From Folioceros fuciformis (taxonomy: Eukaryota; Anthocerotophyta; Anthocerotopsida; Anthocerotales): a DNA stretch of 64,000 nt. The notes beneath the pieces are model-generated. The model made no database searches and was not told where the DNA came from. It saw only the letters and a list, made by a program, of their open reading frames with translations. Shown here one piece after another: positions 52,637 to 63,261 of the stretch. Where the stretch lies: assembly GCA_049999805.1 (NCBI GenBank), contig JBNGIO010005690.1, positions 17,519 through 81,518 of the forward strand. Direction: 5' to 3'. The position numbers and the translations under genes were made by a program. Position 1 is the first letter of the stretch, and every line of letters begins with the position of its first letter.

Positions 52637-55371
52637 TCACTTCACTGCATCAGTGAACATAGCACGCATCCAGTGCTCCACGTCATCTGCTTGTGATGGA
52701 GGTGGAGGCCACTCCGGTCGCTCAACCATATCCCATCCATCAAACAAGGTTTCTGCTACCTTCTGCATCACGTCGGTTAAGGCAGAAGAATCTGCCACGT
52801 AGTAGTAGGAGCCTGTCACCGTTGATCTTGGGCTCTTCTGCAGACACTACCAAGAAGACAAGCCAGAAGTTACTCTAGATTTCCACGGGAAGGACATGGA
52901 CAGCAGGAGAACCCACCAACAGAAGATAAAAATCATTCCCATTGCTCATCACATGTCACCTCTGCTTGCTCTGTTGCCTTGTTCATCTCTGAAGGCCGAG
53001 CGGGATCCAAAACAGGCTCTCTGCAGCTGCTGCTCACGGAATGCTGAGAACCGCCCGGAGATCTGAAGTTGCTTAGGATCACACTTCGCAAGTTAATATA
53101 CACACATCTATTCCCACCGCTAAAACTAGTGCCTTGACTAGAGCATTCTGGACTGTAAGATCAGGTAACGAGGAATTCCCCTGGAGTAGTGTAAAGTGGT
53201 GTATAACCTACCTGATCCTTGGTTGTTTTGTTGTCAGTACCGTCAAAAGCTCAAAGAAGGCCCCAAAGGTTGAAGAGTCTGAAGGGGCAGGTAAAGAAAC
53301 AGACACATGGAGATATGACAATAAACATGCCATGCTTCTTTTCAATGTCTGTAAGCCTTGCCGTAAATCTCTGTCATACTCGCTAAATGTGGAGTTCCCA
53401 CCATGCGTTGGAAGTGGAGCACCTGAATCAGCAGACAGCCTGCTTACGGCAGAGAATCCTAGATCCCGAGCGCTCTCCCTGACAGAATCCATGCTCGGCT
53501 TGTCCACAGCAGAGAATCCTAACAGGCGCATACTTTCGCTGTCCACAGATCTTGTGTTCTGATTGTTCGCATCTCTAGTACCAAATGGAACGAACAAAGT
53601 GTATTCTTCACTGCAGACAGGCGTCAAACCCCTCTCAATACAGACAAATCTGAACATCATACAAAATAAAAGAACATAGATAATCATCCAATACAAGGTT
53701 AGTGCCCCAACAGCCAATTGAACGATTGGTTACCTTCGAGAAGTTGGCCGTGCATCCCAATAAGAAGCTCTCTGCCAGACCCGTGAAGATGAGGCCTGGT
53801 CATTTTAATACGATGTCAGATACACCAAACTGTTTCTAGCCATATGGCTCACAGAGATTTAACACCTTACAGACCTCACTGCAGCACAATTGAAAATGAT
53901 GGACTAACCGCATATCCAGCACTGTGCAGAAGAGGTGCAGACAAGTACCGAGCAGCAAGATTCAGTAGCTGCACTACGTACCTGCCAAGCCGATCACTAA
54001 GTAAGTCCGCACCCACATGATAACATCATGCAGAAACAAAATACGTCGCTGCAAAGTATGATATCCACGTGATTACAGAGAGACGACCGTACCCTAATGA
54101 GGCAGCAAGCTCAGCTGGTGGAACAGAGTGAGGATCATCTTCATGAGGCAGACGGACGGAGCAAATCTGAAGAGCTGTAAATTCATCACGTTTTCCTCGC
54201 CCATCAGAACCACCCTGGAATACAACAGGTCGTCGATGACACAGCCCACCATTATTACAGCTTGCCTCTCAGCTTGCCTCCTCAGTGTCCTCCTTAGATT
54301 GAATCAGAAACTTTAAAGAACCAAAGGAAAATCCAACTAGCAGGTTTCAGAACTGACTTGAGGCTGAAACGGTAAGGCCTTGCAAAGCAGCCTGATGACA
54401 AACCTCCATCTCTTGAGGAGCTCATTCATAGCTACCGTCTGCTGCCGAGACACACATAAGCTTCTCCAAAAATATACAAATAGAAAATGGCTGGGAATCT
54501 GACAACAGCAGGGATCAGGATATTACTAATTCAGGAGACTCTGCAGGGGTCGGCTCCGAGCGATTCTGTCCCAGCTGTTCCATCCGCTTAGCAAGAAGCT
54601 GGGCAAGATTGACAGCAGACTGTTATGTTAACTTATGCTTAGGGCTTCAACAATCGGTCTCAAGCTACGACCACCTTTACCGTCTTAGATGCTTCACTCA
54701 GTATCTCTGTGCGAGAAGTTAACTCACTCTTCTTCATCCGCAACGTGTTTTTCACTGTCGAAAGCATGAAAAATCGCCCGTCAATGCCAAGGCAGAACTG
54801 AATCGAGCACCATATCCTTTTTCAGACCACCGAACCGTGAACAAAACGAAACCATTACCACACCTTCCGGCAGATTATTGTTCAAAATCTCAAGCCGCTT
54901 CACAAGCTCTGCCTTACGCTCGTTATGCTCCACCCGCCAGCGACGCTGCCTGTCTGCTTCGCTCTGGCCACCATCAAAAACACTAGTTCAGACCAAACAC
55001 CTCCTCCCGAACGCAGCTATCCAACACCGGCCTTCAAACTCCCCAACGCTAAGAATTGCAAAATTCGCGCCCGACAACCTTGTTCCCCAGCTCAGCATTG
55101 AGAATCCCCTTCAGAGCGTCCTGCGTCCTGCGCAACTGCCTCAGTTCCTCGTACCGTTCCACCAGACTGGCAATCCACACAAACACCAAACACACAGAAT
55201 CAGAAATCCAGGGTCACGCTACATCCACCAGAACCGGAAATCCAAACTGACGCCTTGCTGCTGGAAGGAAGCCAAATTCGCAGCACGGCACCGGGAATTG
55301 ACGCAAGCCACACACTCGGAGGGCTGGTTCACGATCTCGCACACCCCGCAGGTCCAGCCTCGCCTCGCCAT
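52637..55371 (-). CDS. ATG14: ATG14-like subunit of autophagy PI3-kinase complex I
   Basis: ATG14 directs the VPS34-VPS15-ATG6 lipid kinase to autophagosome formation sites. Start ATG at 55371 (MARRGWTCGVCEIVNQ). The N-terminal CxxC-x8-CxxC cluster (CGVC...CVAC) followed by VNSR is typical of ATG14. Phase-closed exons: 55235-55371, 55079-55166, 54864-54963, 54681-54754, 54527-54598, 54358-54441, 54093-54214, 53909-53981, 53734-53795, 53241-53610. Coiled-coils (LVERYEELRQLRRTQDALKG; WRVEHNERKAELVKRLEIL) precede the conserved core: RLPHEDDPHSVPPAELAASL, YVVQLLNLAARYLSAPLLHS, WQRASYWDARPTSR and TFSEYDRDLRQGLQTLKRSM. The last exon (to 52637) has DMVERPEWPPPPSQADDVEH, WMRAMF and a C-terminal K. 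The penultimate exon(s) at about 52940-53160 could not be phased with certainty. Confidence 0.82.
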
Positions 55372-55707
55372 CGCGCTTGCCTGCCTCCCCTCCCTCCTCG
55401 TCCTGGAGGAGCTTGCCCATGTTCCAAGGAAGCCGAACGCAAACTGCCCTTACATAGGAACAGCATGTTACGCTATTATCCTCTTCTTCTTTCGGTAACT
55501 GGTTGAATCCTTGAAAACCCTATACACTATGTGAGCTTCTCCCTAGCTTTATATATATGTACCTGCATACCGAGATTCGGTGCTGAAATATGGCGGCTCC
55601 GGTGCCCGTCCTGAATCGTGGGCCTCCGAATCACAGGCCTCGGGCCTGGCGGATGTGACGATCCTGGGACGACAGAAGAAAAGTGACAGTCGTACGATCC
55701 TCTGAAG
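55372..55707. promoter_or_regulatory. Divergent promoter region, ATG14 / unrecognised gene
   Basis: 336 bp between two opposite start codons, so both promoters must be short or shared. A TATA-like tatatatatgt lies at about 55551-55561, positioned for either strand. Confidence 0.4.
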
Positions 55708-58700
55708 ATGGGCTTGAAGATGAAGCCCTCCATGCAGGAATCGCTGAAGCTTGCACAGGGCCCGCTTCTGTGCAACGAAGAGTACATCCGGGCTGTGGAG
55801 GCGGCTGTGGTGGCAGCAGGCAAAGGGGCAGGGAAAGGGGAGCTTGGTAAGGACTGGGGGGCTGCATTGNNNNNNNNNNNNNNNNNNNNNNNNNNNNNNN
55901 NNNNNNNNNNNNNNNNNNNNNNNNNNNNNNNNNNNNNNNNNNNNNNNNNNNNNNNNNNNNNNNNNNNNNTTGCTGGTGGTGAGAAAGAATCCTCCTCTTG
56001 CCCTGTGGTGGGCTTTCAGCTGCGTGGATGGAGGGGTGGTGGGTTTTCTCGCGAGGGGCTTGGATGAGGCTTGCGGGCTTCTGTCCTCCGCCTCCAGCTT
56101 GTTGCTCGCGCTCAAGTCGTTCAGCCTGGGGACTGCGGATCGGGAGACAGCGATCGCGGTTCTGGCCCCGGTGTTGAGCGCCATTTTCCAGGTGATGGGG
56201 GCTGTGAGCAAGTCTGTGGGGCTGCTGGGGCGGGCGGGGCTGCCGGAGGAGGCCGAGGAGGGAGTGGGAAGGAAAAGGAGGAAGATCACCAAAAGGGTGC
56301 GGGACCTGGTCAGAGAAGTTCGCTGCTTTGTGGTGCTGTGCGAGCGATGGGAGGTGGGTGGGTCCGATTTCGGCCCACCCCCTGCTCCAGAGTTCAGGAT
56401 GACGTTTTCGTCCGTCTTGGCTGTGAATGGGGTGAAGGAGGTGGTGCCGCATCCGGCGTCGTTTGTGAAGTTTCCTGTCTGTGCTCGAGCGCGTCGAGCG
56501 TTAGCGGGTGGGGAGGAAGTTTCGGGGAAGACACTGGCTGATATTGTCTGCGCGGAAGTGGTTCTCCTGCAGCTCTTGGTGGAGATCATAGACTGGCGCA
56601 GCAGGCTGAAGAAGCAGAAAAAGGATTTTGAGTCGGGAATCCAAGAGCTGGTAGCAAAGCTCAAGCACATTGCAGTTCATGCCACTGCAGCTGCTAGATC
56701 CTCGGGCGGTTTGGATGCGGCTCTGGAGATGCTTCTTGATCACCATCTGCCTGTCGGGGATGTTCTGGTGTGCTCTGGAAGCTGACTATCAACAGTGGTT
56801 CCTTGCTTGATTTTAGGTTGCGCCATTGTTGTTCGTCTTAACTTGTTTCGGCTGACGCAGGATGCCCAAGAGGAGAACGTTCTTCGGGGAGTGTTATATG
56901 AAGCGGTCTTGGTTGAGCCTCCGTTTAGTGCAACGTCGAAAGTGAAATCGACTACCCGGCAGCAGCCTATAACGTTTCTGAGGAGGCTGGCTGTTGCCAG
57001 GCTTGCAGTTGCTTGGTTCAGGTAGGGAGAGATGGTGGTTTTCTCGTAGTTAGTGTATTTGTGCTGAGTGTTTCGTCAAGTAAGAGTTGAGCAGTGCGTA
57101 TTGAAAGTGTCTGTTCTAATGCCCACCAGGTCGAAGAACGAAGGTACCAGGGCAGCTTCCCTTGAAGAGAAGATGATGTTGACGGTGGTACCTCCTCATG
57201 TTTTGGAGTGGGCCAGAGCCCTGAAGACGGACCGAAAGCCTTCCTCAGAAGTTGTGCGAGATAATAAATCAGTCCTGGGTAGGAGTGGGTTGTGTTCTTT
57301 TGAATTCTGAGGGTTACGTTGGTCTGTGACACTTTCTTTGATGTTTGAAAGCAGTGGCTGACAATTGGTTGTGCCTGTCAGGTTGGCTTCTGAAGTCTAC
57401 GGATGATGCGTCGTTCAAGGAGTTTCTGGAGGAAGAGGAGAAATCCGTGACCTGTCTTGATGTTTTCGATGCAGTAGAGGCTGGGAGCAGAAAAGAAACC
57501 TTCTTCTATGACAGGGAAGGTGAGCTGATCGGATCCCGTGAGGAGGAGGAGGAGTTGCCATTGGAAGATGCAGATAGAGCTTTTGCCTCTGCTGCGGATA
57601 GCATCAAGCAATCCCATGAGCCTGTGCTGGGTCGAACGACATCTGAGGAAGTAATTGAATCAGCTTCCGACTCGAGTGATGATGGGGGTGAGGCTGGTGA
57701 TAAGATGGAGGATGACGATACTGCAGAGAAGCCAAGTACTCTGAAAAGGCCCCGACAAGAGCGTTCTTCCACAGCAATTGTGTTAAGTTCAACAGACGAG
57801 AGCGATGAGATCACCGAGATGTCTGCCAGGAAAGCCAAAAAGTTAAGACGTGAGGAAAGTGAGGTCCTCCGTGGTGGAAGTGACGTAGGCTTGACAGGCG
57901 TGTCGATTGATTATGTGAAAGACCAAGTGGAGGAGCTGCAATCCACGAAGTTGGGTGCGGAGGTAAAAGACAGTTCTATGGTGGACTTGACAGATTCTTC
58001 TGGACTGCTGACCGCACCGGAGAGCCAAGGAGACGACGTCTCACCCGATGTAGGGCAGAAGGCATCTGAGTCGGCCGTTGTGGAGCAAGACCAAAGCAGT
58101 CCGGCAGCGTGTGCCCCAAGTGAAAGTAAACCCAAGGCAGAGGACGTTGCTGATGGTCTTGGGACTACCGAGGACAGTAATTGTAAGCAGGGGGACGATC
58201 CTGGTCGTGAGACTTCGATTGACCTCATTGAAGTGTCGACCCCACTGAAACGGGGAAGGGTGACCAGGAAAGGCGGGAGTACACCCAAGCCTTCTAGAAA
58301 AACAGCTTCAAAGCAAAATGGAGGCTTAGAAGTTGTGGTGACTCCAAAGAAGGAATACATGACAAGATCCAAGCAAGAAGCTGATGGTAACTCACGCCGA
58401 GAGATTCCAACAACCTCCACTGAATGCTACCCTGAACAAACTATCGACGCACATGGCGATGCACCCGATATTGTGACTGTATCTGAGGAGAAGAGACAGT
58501 CTCCAAGGCCGAAAGGGAAAGACCAGTCAGTCAGTCCATTGCCTTCATCCAGAACAGCATCTCAAGACGGAGTAATGAGTCCTGCCCCATCTGTGAAAGA
58601 AGGGCCTGTTCCCGGAAATCAAGAGCGACACGGTGATGATACCCCTCAACCTGTGCCTGGCGTGGATGCTTTTTCAACCCCTCTTGCAGGTACTAGACGA

Positions 58701-58865
58701 AGAAAGCGGCTAGCGGACGTAGAATTGTCAGCTTCAATAGAACCTCGGGTCACAAGAAGTGGGAGAATACTGGGCCTGACACCGACCGTGGATAGGAGTA
58801 GCAAGAAGAGTAGGAAGGGAAAGCCACTTATTCTTGAGCCATTGTTGGACACAACAACTGAATGA
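55708..58865 (+). CDS. Unrecognised large protein: helical N-half, acidic/basic disordered C-half (nuclear-type)
   Basis: I do not recognise the family. Exons: 55708-about 55844 (MGLKMKPSMQESLKLAQGP), gap 55870-55969, from the gap to 56767, 56861-57021, 57130-57278, 57355-58865; the last three junctions close in phase. The N-terminal half is helix-rich (SSASSLLLALKSF, DRETAIAVLAPVLSAIFQVM, DIVCAEVVLLQLLVEIIDW; then LRGVLYEAVLVEPPF and ADNWLCLSGWLLKS), which looks like a folded alpha-helical repeat protein. The C-terminal half from about 57500 is disordered: acidic stretches (EEEEELPLEDAD, SDSSDDGG), repeated basic KR/RR patches (ARKAKKLRRE, GTRRRKRL, KKSRKGK) and Ser/Thr-Pro sites, as in chromatin or nucleolar proteins. 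Exon structure, codon order and two-part layout make it a real gene. Part of exon 2 is lost in the gap. Confidence 0.7.
55870..55969. other. Scaffold gap (100 N)
   Basis: 100 N at an intron or exon start of the unrecognised gene; the donor is probably gcttg|gtaagg at about 55844, and the next acceptor is lost or just inside the gap. Confidence 0.99.
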
Positions 58866-59599
58866 AGGTTCTCGGAATAACGGATAAGTGTGCTTCCGGA
58901 AAGATGCCGGAATGATCTTACTGACTAACAATGGGCAATCTGTATTTGGCATTCATCTATTTGTATATAGGTCAGCTAATTTTTGTTCGTCATCCTATTT
59001 ACTCTACCTATACAACTTTATGTTATTCCATATTAATAGACATCCATAAATCACTGTATTTTGTGATGTTGGATTAAATTTACACTATGATATAAATTGA
59101 TCTTTAGATATATCATTTATTCTTATCGAGGGCTTGAGATTTTTAATGTGACACTCTTAAGTGTCACATTATTGTGATGTCCTTCTTCTCGTTGTAATAT
59201 GTTGCATGTTAGTCTTAGTACGCAAGAAGTCTTTCTCAAGATATGACAAGACAAGATGATTTGTTATTATTGAAAAAGAGATGAAAGTCTCGTCCACTCT
59301 AAAGATAGGAGAAACAACCAAAGCAAGCCGAAAGAAAACCTAAACCCTAAACTTGATATAAGGAACAACTCAATCATTATTTTCTATTATTCCAGGACTC
59401 CCTCCTAGAAAAGCAATATGGCCAAGCAGCAAGAGCCCCTTCTTTCCAACTCATTCATCCCTTAGTCTTCTCGAGCTCCTATTCTTTCTTATTCAAGTAA
59501 AGGAGCAGGCTCTTGGCTTTTGTCTTGACCTTGCATCCAGGCGTTTGGAATCACATCAGCAATTTTTACCACCGCAAAGAGATTTTGCTTAGCTTTGAC
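58866..59599. other. AT-rich spacer with a small perfect hairpin
   Basis: AT-rich. At about 59138-59163 aatgtgacact and its inverse agtgtcacatt flank a 4-base loop. From about 59265 the sequence attgaaaaagagatgaaagt also appears in the inverted repeat at 60340-60521, so this is old repeat material. Confidence 0.5.
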
Positions 59600-60245
59600 C
59601 CACCCCTTGACTTTTTCTCTTTCGACATGCAGTTGTGGGGTTGCCATTGTCGATGCAGGGTCCCATTTGGCACGTCCCATTAGGGATCGTCGCATTGCCA
59701 CCCATGATGCTGTTCGAGATGTCATGTTCTCAATGGCTAGGGAGTGTGGGTTTCTTCCGTATAGGGAGCGTCCATATACTTTGTCTAAGGGGAATAGGTT
59801 TGTGTCGTTGGTGTGGTTGTTCCAGATCCCATTAGGGCTCCAACCTATGAGCATGGTTGATGATCGCATCATCAACCCCCTCCCTGGTTGGATGGCGGAG
59901 GGTTGAGCAAGCACTAATGTTCATAAGTATTCTCCCCTGCCGAAGGGGCATACTTTCATCTCTCTTGCTCTTGAGACTCATGGAGCTACAGGCAAGGACT
60001 TTTCAAGGTTTATCAAGGAGTGCACCAAGATTTATTAGAGTCATAGGAATAGTGTTCTCCCTCTTTCCTCTATGAAGGCCTTCTTTTCAAGGTTTATCAA
60101 GGAGTGCACCAAGGTTTATTAGAGTCATAGAAATAGTGTTCTCCCTCTTTCCTATATGAAGGCCTTCTTTCGACAACGTGTATCCATTGCTTTGCAAAGA
60201 GCATTGGCCAATACGATTTTCAGAACAGCAATAAACATAGGTCAA
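59600..60245 (+). mobile_element. Probable non-LTR retroelement relic (region after reverse transcriptase)
   Basis: In shifting frames: CSCG ... HL ... THDAVRDVMFSMARECGFLP, like the C..CG......H......RHN.VRD zinc-finger-like segment downstream of some LINE-type reverse transcriptases. Then KYSPLPKGHTFISLALETHG with FSRFIKECTK and, after a tandem duplication, RQRVSIALQRALANTIFRTA. The order (H..VRD, K.Y...F..LA.ETHG, RQR.S.ALQRA.A) resembles the end of such elements. The 84-bp stretch at 60001-60084 is repeated at 60085-60168. Stops and frameshifts throughout. Confidence 0.45.
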
Positions 60246-60339
60246 GCGGCTTTTTCGACATCCATGGTAGGTAGGCCTCTTGTTATACCACATCATGACA
60301 TTTTGGGGTAGGTAGTTTTTGAGAATGATATTTCGAATG

Positions 60340-60521
60340 GGCTAGTACCCCTTTTGGCCTTTGGCCCTACTGGGTTGTTCCTCCAATCTTTGGGGTAGAT
60401 GGGACTTTCCATCTCTTTTTTCAATAATAGAAAATACATTATTGAAAAAGAGATGGAAAGTCCACTCCATAGATAAGAAGAATAACCCGAGCATGGTCAA
60501 AGGTCAAAAGGGGTACTAGCC
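60340..60521. repeat. Long inverted repeat (foldback), arms about 85-90 bp
   Basis: Arms 60340-60428 and 60438-60521 with a 9-bp loop. The inner 26 bp are complementary except for one extra T (ggactttccatctctttt ... against its inverse). The outer part is imperfect but clear (gctagtacccctttt against aaaaggggtactagc). It could be a MITE-like foldback or two opposed repeat copies. Confidence 0.8.
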
Positions 60522-60960
60522 TATAAGACAAGGTAAGAGAAAACTCTTAGTCAAGATACCAACGGCTAGAAGAGATACTAACCCTTAAGACAAGGTAAGA
60601 GAACTCTTCGTCAAGATACCGCAAGCCAAAAGGGGTACTAGCCCCTAAGACAAAGGTAAGAGAACTCTTTGTCAAGATACCAAAGGCCAAAAGGGATACG
60701 AGCCTCTAAGACAAGGTAAGAAGAACTCTTCGTCAAGATACCAAAGGCCAAAAGGGTGTTAGCCTCCAAGACAAGGTAAGAAGAACTCTTCGTCAAGATA
60801 CCAAAGGCCAAAAGGGTGTTAGCCTCTAAGACAAGGTAAGAAGAACTCTTCAAGATACGACACGACAAGGTAAGAGAGAATTCTTCGTCAAGATACGACA
60901 AGATAAGGTAAGAGAGAACTCTTAGTTAAGATACAACAAGACAAAACAAGAGAGAGCTCT
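60500..60960. repeat. Minisatellite, about 60-bp unit, six or more copies
   Basis: Unit: ggtaagagaactcttcgtca followed by agataccaaaggccaaaagg and a 'tagcctctaagacaa' end. Copies start near 60532, 60594, 60655, 60715, 60775 and 60835, then two shorter, degenerate ones at about 60874 and 60907. The first copy overlaps the right arm of the foldback, so the array grew out of that element. Confidence 0.85.
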
Positions 60961-61846
60961 CCCACCTTTATTTAAAAGCTAGGGCTTAGCTCAATAATAC
61001 ATTAGTAAATAGTATGCCCATAAATATTATTTTCCAAAATTTGAGTCTTACAAGATTTACAACCACATCATCATCTACAACCCACCTACCTAATTTACAA
61101 CACCTTCTATACGTATTTCCTACAATGTCCTTCATACGAGTGATTATATATTTAAATAATTATTATAATTTAATAATAAATAACCACCTAGTAAAAGGAC
61201 TAATCCTTGTACCCCAATCAAGTTTGTTTTCTCTCTAAGGGTAGATGGGTTTCCAATCTTTCTATTTATGTATGGATGTTTTCTAAATTAGATTGATTTC
61301 ATATATAATTAACAGCATGGCATATCAACAAACCCTTGTTGTGTAAAATCCATGCCAGATCAAACCAGTTAGTAATTTGGGTTTGTCTACAATGATCCAC
61401 GCATCCGATGAGATCCCCGCATACGATGCATACGATGAGAATAGTAGCTTCTAGAATTAGTAATAATTATGCATACTCATCATTTATAACAGTTCACTAT
61501 ATTCTACTACTATATTAGTATAGCCTTCCTAGCCTATATAAAGAGACTTACTACTATAGATATTTGAGCTATATATTTGCATACTATATTAGTATAATTT
61601 TCCTAGCTTACATATAGAGCTTACTACTATAGATATTTGAGGTCTACATTCTACTACTATATTAGTATAGTCTTCTTGGCCTATACAAAGGGCCCTTCTC
61701 TAGGTTTATAGTGTTCAACATACTATATAATATGCTTGCATTAGTTTTTTTAGTGTTCAACATATATGTGTTATGCTTGTACCTTTGTATTGAGATAAAA
61801 GATGGATGACATGGAGAACATGGAGTGAGACTTTGATAATGATGGT
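60961..61846. other. AT-rich spacer with 80-bp direct repeats upstream of the F-box gene
   Basis: At about 61495-61700 the pattern 'ctatattagtata...ttcct(a/t)gcct...atatagag...cttactactatagatatttgag' occurs about 2.5 times at roughly 80-bp spacing. No gene seen. An ATG at 61803 opens a frame that stops after eight codons. Confidence 0.5.
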
Positions 61847-63261
61847 ATGATGGAGGACATGGAGAACCTTGAGGAAAACAGAGAGAGGGCTTCTAATGGC
61901 CATAACATGGAGAGCATAGAGTGGGATTCTAATGATGATGATTTAGATATGGAAAACATAGAGAACATGGAGTTAGACTTTAATGATGAACATGAGATCG
62001 AATCCACTAGTAGTGATGAGTCAGACTTCTTCTTGGCATACAAAGTAGGGCAGAATGTAGAGCTCCCTCTCTCTAATGAGGAAATTTCTACTTCTCATTT
62101 AATAAATCCAAAGTTTGAGAACCAACCTAATAATTATGAGTTTTATGTGATGATTTATTTGTTAAGTGTGGATAATGGGTATGAAAATAATTGCCCTCCA
62201 CTTCCTAGTAGGACATCAAGTGCTCACAATTTTCCACAATTGTCATATGACATAGTAGAAGAAGTGTTGTTGTTATTACCCACTAGATTGCAAACTCGTT
62301 TCCAAGCCATCTCCAAGGATTGGCACATTGTAGTTAATGATGTAGGATTTTCTCATAGAAGCTTTTTACAAGCCTTGGAGTCACATACAACACCACCTCT
62401 ATTGTGTACTCTTTCATTAGGGTACAAAAAACACGATGATCAAACACATGATCACAATAATACTTCAATTATGGGGCATCCAATTGTATACAAGGCCTTG
62501 AAAGTGGATTTATCTTTCTTGCCAGATATGTTTCAAGATAACATATCGTCCGTTACTACAAGTATATGTTCAACATCTGGATTTATGTGCTTATTATATC
62601 AAGTAGCCCAAGGAACGCACGTGTGTGTTGTGAATCCTTTGAACAAGTGCTTTAAACTTTTACCTTTACTTCCGCTTTGGGGCAGTGATGGTAATTTCAC
62701 CCTGTTGATGGACACAAGTACTTCAACAGCAAGGATTCTTAACTTTAAGGTTTTTTTGAGAGGTGTTAGGTCAATTGGGTCTACATTCCCTTTTTCTTAT
62801 GATTCCTATGCCATTTACAATAGCATTAGTGGTGAGTGGAAAGCATTTCATATTGAACATAGGTTACTCATGGATTCGACTTTTTTGTCCTATAATGGAG
62901 GAGTGTATGTAGTAGCTGGTTTGAAACCTCGTAGCGTAGTACAACTTAACACAGAACATGGTCCACGAGTTTTATGGAGTTTGAAACTTCCTCATGATGC
63001 CATGAGAAATCTTGGTATTATGCATTCAGCTACAGTACCCNNNNNNNNNNNNNNNNNNNNNNNNNNNNNNNNNNNNNNNNNNNNNNNNNNNNNNNNNNNN
63101 NNNNNNNNNNNNNNNNNNNNNNNNNNNNNNNNNNNNNNNNGTCATACGCAAACTATGTTGTTGCCTACGATATGGTTGGGCATTCTTGGCGAAAGCTTCC
63201 TAATGCTATTGCACAAGATAATTCGGAGCATTTCCAACCAATGCTCAACTTATTTTTTTAA
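61847..63261 (+). CDS. F-box/kelch-type protein, crossing a gap
   Basis: Substrate-recognition subunit of SCF ubiquitin ligase by family. Start at 61847 (MMEDMENLEENRE). The first 75 residues are very acidic, with repeated MEN/ME(S) units; then a linker, the F-box (FPQLSYDIVEEVLLLLPTRL and the FQAISKDWHIVV continuation), and a kelch/F-box-associated half with VCVVNPLNKCFKLLPLL, YAIYNSISGEWKAF, YNGGVYVVAGL and, after the gap, VVAYDMVGHSWRKLPN to a TAA at 63259-63261. The sequence after the gap continues the protein only in a different frame from that before it, so the 100-N gap does not have the true length. AT-rich codons compared with the left part of the window. Target unknown. Confidence 0.75.
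63041..63140. other. Scaffold gap (100 N)
   Basis: 100 N inside the kelch part of the F-box gene; frame differs on the two sides. Confidence 0.99.

Noticed and set aside
60500-60960. CRISPR-like regular spacing of repeats
   Set aside because: A eukaryotic minisatellite: the whole 60-bp unit repeats, with no variable spacers.
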